A stretch of DNA of 64,000 bases from Microlunatus soli (GTDB taxonomy: Bacteria > Actinomycetota > Actinomycetes > Propionibacteriales > Propionibacteriaceae): positions 496,001-560,000 of the forward strand of contig NZ_LT629772.1 in the NCBI RefSeq assembly GCF_900105385.1, in the 5' to 3' direction. This document shows positions 34,917 through 42,554 of the stretch, piece after piece (within the stretch, counting starts at the first letter, position 1; every line of letters starts with the position of its first letter). Under the pieces are notes generated by a model. The model had not been told where the DNA came from, did not search any database, and saw nothing but the letters and a program-made list of their open reading frames with translations. Both the position numbers and the translations under genes were made by a program.

Positions 34917-36674
34917 CTACCTCCCGTAGACCCTTTCGCCCGGCGGCCACCGGGTGATCGTCACCGGCAGATCTTCCAGCCGGGAGCTTCCGTCGGCTTC
35001 CCGATGCACCAGTTGGTGGGTCAGGAAACGGTCGTCGTCGCGGTCGGGGAAATCGCTGCGTTGATGCGCGCCACGGGACTCCTCGCGGACCGATCCGGCA
35101 TGCAGCATCGATCGGGCGATGTCCAGCATGTTGTCCAGTTCGAGTGCCGCGGTCAGTTCGGTGTTGAACGGGCGGACCGCATCGGCCACCCCGATCTTGG
35201 CCATCCGCTCGGTCAGCTCACCGAGAGCCTGCCGACCGGCCTCCAGTTCGGGACCGGTGCGGTAGATCCCGGCCGCGGCCTCCATCGTCGCCTGCATCTC
35301 GTCGCGGATCGCCGGCACGCTTTCGCTGCCGTCCCGACCGAACAGGTCCTGCTCGATCCGACGGACCTCGTCGGCTGCCTGCGCCGCCGCAGCAGCCGAC
35401 AGCCCTGCCGCCGGCCCGGATCGGGAGTGCTCTGCCGCCGCCCGGCCGGACCGAGCGCCGAACACCAGACACTCGGGCAGCGAATTGGAGCCGAGCCGGT
35501 TGGCGCCGTTGATGGTGGCGCAGGCGGTCTCACCGGCGGCATACAGGCCGGCGATCGGGGTGGCGCCGTCGATGTCGGTATGCACCCCGCCCATCATGTA
35601 GTGCACCACCGGACGGACCGGGATCAGATCGGTGACCGGATCGATCCGCTCGTACTTCAGGCAGAGCTCGCGGACGAACGGGATCCGTTCCTCGATCTTC
35701 TTCTCGCCCAGGTGACGAAGATCAAGATGGACCACCTGCCCGTACGGCGACTCGATGGTGCGGCCCTTCTCCAGTTCACCGACGAACGCCTGGGACAGTC
35801 GGTCGCGTGGACCGAGTTCCATGCTGCGCAGCTTCGGTTCCGGCGTCGGTTGGCCGAGGTCGTAGTCCTGCAGGTAGCGGTAGCCCTCGGAGTTGATCAA
35901 CCAGCCGCCCTCACCACGGGCCGCCTCGGTGATCAAGATGCCGGTGAACGGCAGCCCGGTCGGGTGGTACTGGACGAACTCCATGTCCTTCAACGGTGCG
36001 CCGGCCCGATAGGCCAGGCCCATCCCGTCGCCGGTGTTGATGTTGGCGTTGGTGGTGAACGGGAACACCTTGCCGCAGCCGCCGGTGGCCAACACCACCG
36101 ATTTTGCTGCAATGGTGTGGATCCGGCCGGTCATCAGCTCGATCGCGACGACGCCCTGCACCCGCCCCTCGTCGACCAACAGCTTGGTGACGAACCATTC
36201 GTCGTAGCGCTTCACCTCGCCGTATTTCAACGAGGTCTGGAACAACGTGTGCAGCAGATGGAAGCCGGTCTTGTCCGAAGCGAACCAGGTCCGCTTCTTC
36301 TTCATCCCGCCGAACGGCCGGACCGCGATCTTGCCGTCCGGCTGTCGGCTCCACGGGCAGCCCCAGTGCTCCAGTTGCAACAGCTGCTTGGGTGCGTCGT
36401 TGACGAACATCTCGATGACGTCCTGATCACCGAGCCAGTCGCTGCCGGAAATGGTGTCGTAGATGTGTTCGTCGATGCTGTCGTCGTCGGCGATCACCCC
36501 GGCCGCGCCGCCCTCGGCCGACACGGTGTGGCTACGCATCGGATAGACCTTGGAGATCACCGCGACGTCGATCTCCGGGTCGGTCTCGGCGATCGCGATC
36601 GCAGCCCGGAGCCCGGCAGCACCACCGCCGATCAGGAGGACGTCATGCGTCGCGGTGACCGTCTCGCCGGTCAC
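34917..36674 (-). CDS. frdA: Fumarate reductase flavoprotein subunit
   Basis: This 585-aa flavoprotein has FAD fold [15 protein letters not shown], covalent-FAD His in [10 protein letters not shown], active-site regions [17 protein letters not shown] and [24 protein letters not shown], and [18 protein letters not shown] near the C-terminal domain. Length and motifs fit E. coli-type FrdA. GTG 36674 begins [16 protein letters not shown]. It is the first gene of frdABCD. The 140 nt upstream (36675–36815) must hold the promoter. Fumarate as terminal electron acceptor implies anaerobic or propionate-type metabolism. Confidence 0.95.
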   Translation of the reverse strand: MTGETVTATHDVLLIGGGAAGLRAAIAIAETDPEIDVAVISKVYPMRSHTVSAEGGAAGVIADDDSIDEHIYDTISGSDWLGDQDVIEMFVNDAPKQLLQLEHWGCPWSRQPDGKIAVRPFGGMKKKRTWFASDKTGFHLLHTLFQTSLKYGEVKRYDEWFVTKLLVDEGRVQGVVAIELMTGRIHTIAAKSVVLATGGCGKVFPFTTNANINTGDGMGLAYRAGAPLKDMEFVQYHPTGLPFTGILITEAARGEGGWLINSEGYRYLQDYDLGQPTPEPKLRSMELGPRDRLSQAFVGELEKGRTIESPYGQVVHLDLRHLGEKKIEERIPFVRELCLKYERIDPVTDLIPVRPVVHYMMGGVHTDIDGATPIAGLYAAGETACATINGANRLGSNSLPECLVFGARSGRAAAEHSRSGPAAGLSAAAAAQAADEVRRIEQDLFGRDGSESVPAIRDEMQATMEAAAGIYRTGPELEAGRQALGELTERMAKIGVADAVRPFNTELTAALELDNMLDIARSMLHAGSVREESRGAHQRSDFPDRDDDRFLTHQLVHREADGSSRLEDLPVTITRWPPGERVYGR

Positions 36675-36815
36675 CGGGTGTCTCCCCGATCAACATCATC
36701 TTCGATGTGGCTGTCGATCTGCATCGCCGTCTTCCGTCCGATCCGGCCGCAAGCGATTCATCGCCGATGATCTTCGGTGATCACCCACCGGATCGCAGCC
36801 GTACGACTCGGGCCG

Positions 36816-37985
36816 CTAGTCGCAGTGTGCACCCCCGACGGCCGAATGTGAAGGACCCACACCCGAATCGACGTCACCCATCGCCACCCGATACAGCGCC
36901 GGAAGCGCCGCGTCAAGGGGGTGTTTCTGCGGTCTGCCGGATGCGTCCAGCCGATTCGGCCGGAGCAGGTTGACCGCGACCGAGAACTGTCGGCGTCCGT
37001 CGGACCGGATCATCGAGATCGCGCCGGAACCCCAGGTGGTGCCGTCGTGGCCCCAGAACGTGCCGTAGCCAGGAAGGTGTTGCCGGTGCAGCCCGAGACC
37101 GTACTCGATCGTCGTCCCCTCGAACGAGATCACCGGCCCCGTACGCTGCATCTGTTCCAGCGATGCGTGACTGACGATCTCGCCGGCGAGCAGCAGGGTG
37201 TACAGCCGATTGAGATCGGCGACGGTGGAGATCATCGACGCCGCCGGGCCGACCCAGGACATGTCGTACACGCTGTAGTCGCGCGGCGGATCGATCATCT
37301 GGAACCAGGACTCGTAGGCCCGTGAATGCGGTCCCGCAACCTGCGGCGTCGTCGGCAGCTCGGTGTCGGTCAGGCCGGCGGGTTCGATCACCTGCCGGGT
37401 GATGTGCTCCTCGGCCTCGGCACCGGTGACCCGCTCGAGCAACTGGGCCAGCAGCAGGTAGTTGGTGTTGGAATAGACGCCGGGCCGGCCGCCCGGTCTC
37501 CCGGCAGGCGGTGCGGCGACGCCCAGCGCGATCAACTCGACCGGATCGAATCGGGTGAAGCGATGATCATCCAGGCTGTCCGGCGTCGTCTCGGCCAGCC
37601 GCGGGAAGGCACCCAGCGACGGAAAGGCGTACGGGAGATACTCCGCCAGGCCGCTGGTGTGGCCGAGCAGCATTCGGACCGTGATCGCTCGGCCCCGCTG
37701 CCCCGGCACCAGCTCGGGAAGGTAGTGACCGATGGCGGTGTCGAGCCCCACCTGTTGCTGCTCGACCAGTTGCAGCACCGCTGCAGCGGTGACGGTCTTG
37801 GTGATGCTGCCCACGCGGTGCCGCAGGTCGGCGGCGACCGGACGGCCGGTGGCGAGGTCGGCGACCCCGACGGCGCCTCGCCAGACGTCCGCACCATCGC
37901 GTACCTCGGCGAACAGTCCCGGCATACCGGCTCGTCGGACGTCCTCCATCGCCGCCTGCAGGGCGACCTGATCGATCGTGGCCAT
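36816..37985 (-). CDS. Serine hydrolase of the class C beta-lactamase/DD-peptidase fold
   Basis: This 389-aa protein has the SxxK motif SITK (Ser60, Lys63), the YSN motif in GVYSNTNYLLLAQLLE, and the third motif HDGTTWGSG (H-x-G) near residue 325. There is no signal peptide, which suggests a cytosolic esterase, amidase or peptidase rather than a secreted beta-lactamase. It diverges from a TetR-type repressor with a shared operator (38012–38066), so it is probably the repressor's target. ATG 37985 starts right at the edge of the operator region. Confidence 0.85.
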   Translation of the reverse strand: MATIDQVALQAAMEDVRRAGMPGLFAEVRDGADVWRGAVGVADLATGRPVAADLRHRVGSITKTVTAAAVLQLVEQQQVGLDTAIGHYLPELVPGQRGRAITVRMLLGHTSGLAEYLPYAFPSLGAFPRLAETTPDSLDDHRFTRFDPVELIALGVAAPPAGRPGGRPGVYSNTNYLLLAQLLERVTGAEAEEHITRQVIEPAGLTDTELPTTPQVAGPHSRAYESWFQMIDPPRDYSVYDMSWVGPAASMISTVADLNRLYTLLLAGEIVSHASLEQMQRTGPVISFEGTTIEYGLGLHRQHLPGYGTFWGHDGTTWGSGAISMIRSDGRRQFSVAVNLLRPNRLDASGRPQKHPLDAALPALYRVAMGDVDSGVGPSHSAVGGAHCD

Positions 37986-38011
37986 GTCCCTCCCGGATCT
38001 CGATGTCCAGA

Positions 38012-38066
38012 TTTTCGCTACTTCTGGTTTCGCTACCTTCGGTTTCGATACTCAGCATAGCGAAAC
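38012..38066. promoter_or_regulatory. Repeated operator between the serine hydrolase and the TetR gene
   Basis: Three direct copies of TTTCGCTAC/TTTCGATAC begin at 38013, 38028 and 38043, exactly 15 bp apart, and an inverted copy TAGCGAAAC is at 38058–38066. The last direct and the inverted copy form a palindrome, a normal TetR-family operator shape. Confidence 0.6.
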
Positions 38067-38082
38067 TCGGTATCATCCGTCC

Positions 38083-38784
38083 ATGGCTCCTACGCCCCCG
38101 TCCTCCCCAGCCGCCGGTCCGGCCAGGACGCCGGGACGTCCGCGGATCAGCGTCGACAGCGCGGTGTTCACCGCGACCCTGAAGACGATTCACGAGATCG
38201 GGTATGCCCGTGCCACGGTCGAGCGGATCGCCGCCGAGGCGGGCATCGCCAAGACGACGATCTACCGCCGATGGCCGTCCAAGGGGGTACTGATCGTCGA
38301 CTGTCTGCTCGATGAGTTCGGCCCCGTACCGATCGCTCCTGAACCGATCAGTCCTGCACCGATCAGTCCAGAACCGATCAGTCCTGAACCGATCAGTCCT
38401 GAACCGATCAGTCCAGGGCCGATCAGTCCAGGGCCGATCGCCGACCGCGGTCGTGGCGACCAGATCGCCGGCGCCATCCGCTGGATCGCGGCGAAGATCA
38501 GCCAACCGGGTGTCGGCGACGCGTTCGCCGGCGTGTTCAGTGACGCGGTCAGCGACCCGGCACTGCGCGAGATCCTGGCTACCCGTTTCCAGGAGCCCTA
38601 CCGGCTAGCGCTGGAACGCGCCCTCGGAGAATCGCGGCAGCACGTGCTCTTCCTGATCGACGTCGTCGTCGGAACTCTGCTGCACCGGATGGGGATGACC
38701 GGCGAACCGATGGTCGACTCCGACGTGGACATCCTGGTCGAGATGGTGCTGGCCCACTTCGGCGACGACCGCCGATCCGCCTGA
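38083..38784 (+). CDS. TetR/AcrR family transcriptional regulator with a Pro-Ile-Ser repeat linker
   Basis: This 233-aa protein has an N-terminal helix-turn-helix (about 24–70): ATVERIAAEAGIAKTTIYRRWPSK. The C-terminal ligand-binding domain is about 122–230. Between them (81–120) lies an inserted low-complexity run of the five-residue unit PEPIS/PAPIS/PGPIS, encoded by 15-bp repeats at 38329–38442. Such a stiff linker is absent in ordinary TetR proteins. ATG 38083 begins a proline-rich 20-residue leader. It probably represses itself and the divergent serine hydrolase. Confidence 0.88.
   Translation: MAPTPPSSPAAGPARTPGRPRISVDSAVFTATLKTIHEIGYARATVERIAAEAGIAKTTIYRRWPSKGVLIVDCLLDEFGPVPIAPEPISPAPISPEPISPEPISPEPISPGPISPGPIADRGRGDQIAGAIRWIAAKISQPGVGDAFAGVFSDAVSDPALREILATRFQEPYRLALERALGESRQHVLFLIDVVVGTLLHRMGMTGEPMVDSDVDILVEMVLAHFGDDRRSA
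38329..38442 (+). repeat. 15-bp tandem repeat inside the TetR gene
   Basis: Seven consecutive 15-bp units (consensus ccgatcagtcctgaa) run from 38329 to 38433, with a partial eighth to 38442. All copies stay in frame, so slippage changes linker length by five residues. Confidence 0.92.
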
Positions 38785-38795
38785 GGGGCGGCCGA

Positions 38796-39590
38796 TCACT
38801 CGGGGCAGGAGGGTGCGCCGGTCAGCTCCTCGTCGGCCTTCTGCCAGGCCTCGATGTGGTCCGGCGCAGTCTTCCATTCGGCCAGCCAGTCCTCGCGGGA
38901 GTCACCGAGCTGCTGCTCCAGCGTCATCGACGACAGGTGATTCGACCAATCCGTCATCGCGGCCGCAGCGGGCGGCAACGCGGCCCGCAGCGCATTCAGC
39001 CGTCTGCCACAGCTGCCCAGCGCGGCAGCATCGGCCGGGCTCAAACCGGTCACCCCGGAGCAGGCCGCCGGATCGTCCTTCCAAGCGTCCCGTGCGCGGT
39101 GCCAGGCGTCGACATCGTGCTTGCCCGGTTCTCGGGTCTCGCGGAGGATCGTGGCCAGTTCGTCGTCATCGATCCGCCCCGCCAAGGCATCGGTCTGGGC
39201 TTGGACATGTTGGTTCCAGTGATCGATGCCGGTCCGGCCGGCAGCCATCACCGCATCGGCACGGTCCACCTGCTCGCGGCAGCTGCTCAGCGCCGCCGCC
39301 GCACTCGACGCGGCGCTCGGACTGTCCGCGGTCAGCGAGCGCCCGCTCGCGGCGGCAGGTGACTGATCCCCCTCTGAGACATTGCGGATCAGCCAGATCG
39401 AGCCACCGCCGACCGCCATCGCCAAGACGACGGCGACCGCGATCAGGAAGGGGCGCCGACGATGTCTGCGTCGCGGCGAGGCATAGCGGTAGTGCCGTTC
39501 TACGGCACGACGTGGTGCTACCAACGCGCTTCTCCCCCGAGTTCGTCGCGGCTCCTTGGGACCGCCGCGGCATGGCGTGACGACGTGCAC
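38796..39590 (-). CDS. Membrane-anchored protein with two related extracytoplasmic helical modules
   Basis: This protein is about 264 aa. It has a basic N-terminus (RRRHRRRPF), a single TM segment (LIAVAVVLAMAVGGGSIWLI, about residues 47–66) and a Ser/Ala linker. Two related helical modules follow, beginning SCREQVDRADAVM and SCGRRLNALRAAL, each holding a W–H pair (HWNQHVQA; DWSNHLSS). Four cysteines may form disulphides. The family is not recognised. The GTG at 39590 is weakly supported; no Shine-Dalgarno is visible and earlier in-frame sequence belongs to the repeat array. Its 3' end nearly meets the TetR gene. Confidence 0.65.
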   Translation of the reverse strand: MHVVTPCRGGPKEPRRTRGRSALVAPRRAVERHYRYASPRRRHRRRPFLIAVAVVLAMAVGGGSIWLIRNVSEGDQSPAAASGRSLTADSPSAASSAAAALSSCREQVDRADAVMAAGRTGIDHWNQHVQAQTDALAGRIDDDELATILRETREPGKHDVDAWHRARDAWKDDPAACSGVTGLSPADAAALGSCGRRLNALRAALPPAAAAMTDWSNHLSSMTLEQQLGDSREDWLAEWKTAPDHIEAWQKADEELTGAPSCPE

Positions 39591-39716
39591 ACTAGGACTC
39601 GAAACGCCGGGAATGGCCTTTCCCCAGGTATGTATCCGCCTAATTCGGCAACGTTTCCACGCGTAAAGGGCATTGCATAATTCGATCGCGGCGGCTGCGA
39701 CCGGGTGTCCAGGTCC

Positions 39717-39977
39717 GCGACCTCCCAGCGATCCGGCCCCCGAAGGTCGGCCGAGTGTCCACAATTCGCGACGCTCCCAGCGACCCCGCCCCCGAAAATC
39801 GGCCGAGTGTCCACAATTCGTGACCGCCGCTGCGACATCGCGCTCGAAGATCGGCCGAGTGTCCACAATTCGCGACCCTCCCAGCCACCCCACCCGCGAA
39901 AATCGGGCGAGTGTCCGAACTTCACCACCCTCCCAGCCACCCTCGGCCCCGAAAATCGGGCGAGTGTCCACAAATTC
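39717..39977. repeat. 52-bp minisatellite between divergent genes
   Basis: Five units of 51–54 bp (39717–39767, –39819, –39871, –39923, –39977) share the core cgagtgtccacaattcgcga and, just before it, gaaaatcgg, which forms a small CCGA-AAA-TCGG hairpin. Degenerate ends extend on both sides. There are no unique spacers of constant length, so it is not a CRISPR. The remainder of 39591–40147 shows no gene. Confidence 0.85.
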
Positions 39978-40147
39978 GCGACCTTCGGGCTCCTGGCAGA
40001 TCGCGTTCGGCGTCGGGCGGATGGACACTGGGGGTGGCAGCTCGACGCTCGCTCAGGTCGGGCACAGCGGCGGCTCAGATTCGGCGAGCAGGATATGAGG
40101 GACGAGACGTCGGGTCGTACCGACGGCACGAGGAGAGGATCGAGACG

Positions 40148-40864
40148 ATGCGAGTGCTGGTGGTCGAGGACGAGAAGAAGCTCGCCGAGTCGATCCGGGT
40201 CGGTCTGCGCCAGGAGGACTTCGTCGTCGACGTCTGCAACGACGGCGTTTCAGGACTCTGGTCGGCGACCGAGAACGGCTACGACGCGATCGTGCTGGAC
40301 ATCATGTTGCCGCGGCTGAACGGCTACGACGTGCTGAAGGAGATCCGCCGCCGTAAGGTCTGGACGCCGGTGCTGATGCTGACCGCCAAGGACGGCGACT
40401 ACGACCAGACCGACGCCTTCGACCTCGGCGCCGACGACTACCTGACCAAGCCGTTCAGCTTCATCGTGTTGGTCGCCCGGTTGCGGGCGTTGATCCGGCG
40501 CGGGACGCCGGAACGCCCCAATGTCGTTGCGGTCGGTTCGTTGCGACTCGACCCGGCCAAGCGGCGGGTGCATCGCGGTCAACACGAGATCACCCTGACC
40601 GCCCGTGAGTACGGCCTGCTGTCCTACCTGATGCGGCACAGCGGCGACATCGTCACCAAGGGCGAGATCCTGGACAACGTCTGGGATTCCTCCTTCGACG
40701 GCAGCGAGAACGTGGTCGAGGTCTACATCAGCTATCTGCGGAAGAAGATCGACATCCCGTTCGGTCTGCGCACCCTGATCACCGTACGGGGAATGGGCTA
40801 TCGCCTGATGGCCGACGAATCCGAGGACGCCGAACAGGCGCCGACGGCCGGCGCGACGTCCTGA
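40148..40864 (+). CDS. OmpR/PhoB-type response regulator
   Basis: This 238-aa protein has a receiver domain (1–120) with acidic pocket VVEDEKK, phospho-acceptor Asp51 in IVLDIMLP, and the LTKPFSF lysine. A winged-helix DNA-binding domain (about 130–225) ends in EVYISYLRKKID...TVRGMGYRL. ATG 40148 follows GAGGAGAGG. A histidine kinase gene converges on it from 42404 to 40872 with 7 nt between the stops, an uncommon arrangement for a cognate pair. It probably partners that kinase. Confidence 0.92.
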   Translation: MRVLVVEDEKKLAESIRVGLRQEDFVVDVCNDGVSGLWSATENGYDAIVLDIMLPRLNGYDVLKEIRRRKVWTPVLMLTAKDGDYDQTDAFDLGADDYLTKPFSFIVLVARLRALIRRGTPERPNVVAVGSLRLDPAKRRVHRGQHEITLTAREYGLLSYLMRHSGDIVTKGEILDNVWDSSFDGSENVVEVYISYLRKKIDIPFGLRTLITVRGMGYRLMADESEDAEQAPTAGATS

Positions 40865-40871
40865 TCCGGCT

Positions 40872-42404
40872 TCATCTGGCCGGCCCGACCGACCGATCGG
40901 GCCGAACCGACCGATCGGGCCCGGCCGGATGGTCCAGCCCGACCGGCTCCGCTACCGCCGCCTCGTCATCTGCCGTCGGATCGACTTCGTCGGTCTGATC
41001 CGACTCGTCCGCGTCGATTCCGGCCGCCTCGTCCAGCGGAAGTTCGATCATGAAGCGGCACCAGCCCTGCTCTGACTCTCCGACGGTGATGCTGCCGTTG
41101 TGCGCAGCCATGATCGCCGCACTGATCGCCAGTCCGAGCCCGCTGCCACCGCTGTCCCGGGACCGGTCGTCGTCGAGCCGGACGAAGCGTTCGAAGATCC
41201 GCTGTCGGTCTTCCGGCGGCACCACCGGCCCGTCGTTGTCGATGATCACCCGCGCCACAGCTCCGTCGCGATGCAGGGTGATCGCGATCCTGCCGCAGCT
41301 GTGCAGCCGGGCGTTGTCCACGATGTTGCGGACCACCTGACCGAGCCGGTCCGGGTCACCGCTCACCCGGGTCGGCTCGATCCGTGCGGTCACTTCCATC
41401 GAGGTCGCGGCCCGGAGCCGCCGCAACTCGGTCTGCAACAGATCGTCCAGGTCGACATCCTGGCGATGCAGCACCAGTCCGTTCGCGTCCACCTTGGCCA
41501 GGGTCAACAGGTCGTCCACCAGTCCCTGCATCCGACGGACCTCCGAATCGACCAGGTCGCCCATCTCCAGCCAGGTCTTCCCGGTCGGATCGGCCGAGGC
41601 GATCTCGGAGGTCACCACCAGGGTGGACAGCGGACTGCGCAGCTCGTGGCTGGCGTCGGAGACGAACGCGCGCTGTGCGCGATCGGAGGATTGCAGTCGG
41701 TCCAGCATCCGATTCATGGTCCGGGCCAGACGTTCGATCTCGTCGGCGGTCTGCGGCACCTCGACCCGCTCGTCGAGATTGGCGCCGCTGATCCCGCCGA
41801 CCTGGGTGGTGATCCGATCCACCGTTCGTAACGAACGCCCGACCAGCACCCAGACGGCCAGCGCGACCACGCCGAGCAGCAGCGGGCCGCCGCCGAGCAG
41901 GAACCAGGCCACCGTACGGATCGTGTCGGCCTGGATCTGGATCGGCCGGGCCACTTGGACGACCACCGGCTCACCCTCGCTGCTGGACCCGTACGCAGCC
42001 ACCAGCACATCCTCACCGGATCGCAGCGACGGCAACTGGCCGAGCCGCTCGGTCCGGTTCTCCCCGGGCGGCGGCAGCAGGGCCGGAGCCATCGGGCCGC
42101 CGAGCCGGTCGTCGGAGCTCTGCAGCACCTTGCCCCTGGTGGTCAACAACTGGATCCGCTCCCCGTGTTCGAGGTCGGCTGCCAACCGCAGGTCGGTGTC
42201 CCGGCCGCCCTGCTGGATCAGCAACGCGACGTCGCGGGCGCGTTCCTGCAGGGCGACCTTGGTGGTGTTGATCAGCGCCGATTGCAACAGCACCAGCAAC
42301 AACGCGCCGCCGGCGATCAGCGCGAGTCCGACCACGATGACCGCGCTGATCACCGAGTTTCGCCGCAACCCCTTCGCCCGCCGTGCCACGCCCTCAGTAT
42401 CCAT
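40872..42404 (-). CDS. Sensor histidine kinase
   Basis: This 510-aa membrane kinase has TM1 (about 18–42), an extracytoplasmic sensor domain of about 115 residues, TM2 (about 165–188), and HAMP (about 189–240). The phosphorylated His253 lies in FVSDASHELRSPLSTL. An HATPase domain shows VRNIVDNARLHS and GGSGLGLAISAAI. The C-terminal about 50 residues are acidic and end in a small PDRSV repeat. ATG 42404 sits at the natural N-terminus; the open frame continues upstream antisense to the next gene but is not coding. It partners the response regulator by proximity. Confidence 0.92.
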   Translation of the reverse strand: MDTEGVARRAKGLRRNSVISAVIVVGLALIAGGALLLVLLQSALINTTKVALQERARDVALLIQQGGRDTDLRLAADLEHGERIQLLTTRGKVLQSSDDRLGGPMAPALLPPPGENRTERLGQLPSLRSGEDVLVAAYGSSSEGEPVVVQVARPIQIQADTIRTVAWFLLGGGPLLLGVVALAVWVLVGRSLRTVDRITTQVGGISGANLDERVEVPQTADEIERLARTMNRMLDRLQSSDRAQRAFVSDASHELRSPLSTLVVTSEIASADPTGKTWLEMGDLVDSEVRRMQGLVDDLLTLAKVDANGLVLHRQDVDLDDLLQTELRRLRAATSMEVTARIEPTRVSGDPDRLGQVVRNIVDNARLHSCGRIAITLHRDGAVARVIIDNDGPVVPPEDRQRIFERFVRLDDDRSRDSGGSGLGLAISAAIMAAHNGSITVGESEQGWCRFMIELPLDEAAGIDADESDQTDEVDPTADDEAAVAEPVGLDHPAGPDRSVRPDRSVGPAR

Positions 42405-42554
42405 CTCCGCCCCACCCCGGCCCGGTGCACGGGCGCGATATATCAAGCTTGAGCACGTTCCCGCGGGGTTCGGAGGTGCGTAACCTCGTCGGATCTTGGT
42501 CCGATCCCCGTTCGATCGCGGTCCGATCGCGGTCGGCCGCACCGCTCGGGCAAG

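Noticed and set aside
34140-36770. 876-codon open frame on the plus strand across frdB and frdA
   Set aside because: Antisense shadow of two well-defined fumarate reductase genes; no family motifs.
36816-37985. Calling the serine hydrolase a beta-lactamase resistance gene
   Set aside because: The SxxK, YSN and HxG motifs are shared by esterases and DD-peptidases, and no signal peptide is present.
39717-39977. Looks at first like a CRISPR array
   Set aside because: Units are 51–54 bp with sequence similarity along the full unit, not identical repeats separated by unrelated spacers, and no cas genes are near.
38796-40028. Extension of the membrane protein through the minisatellite up to 40028
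   Set aside because: The added part is encoded by the 52-bp repeat, which is not a multiple of three, so it gives different frames from unit to unit.
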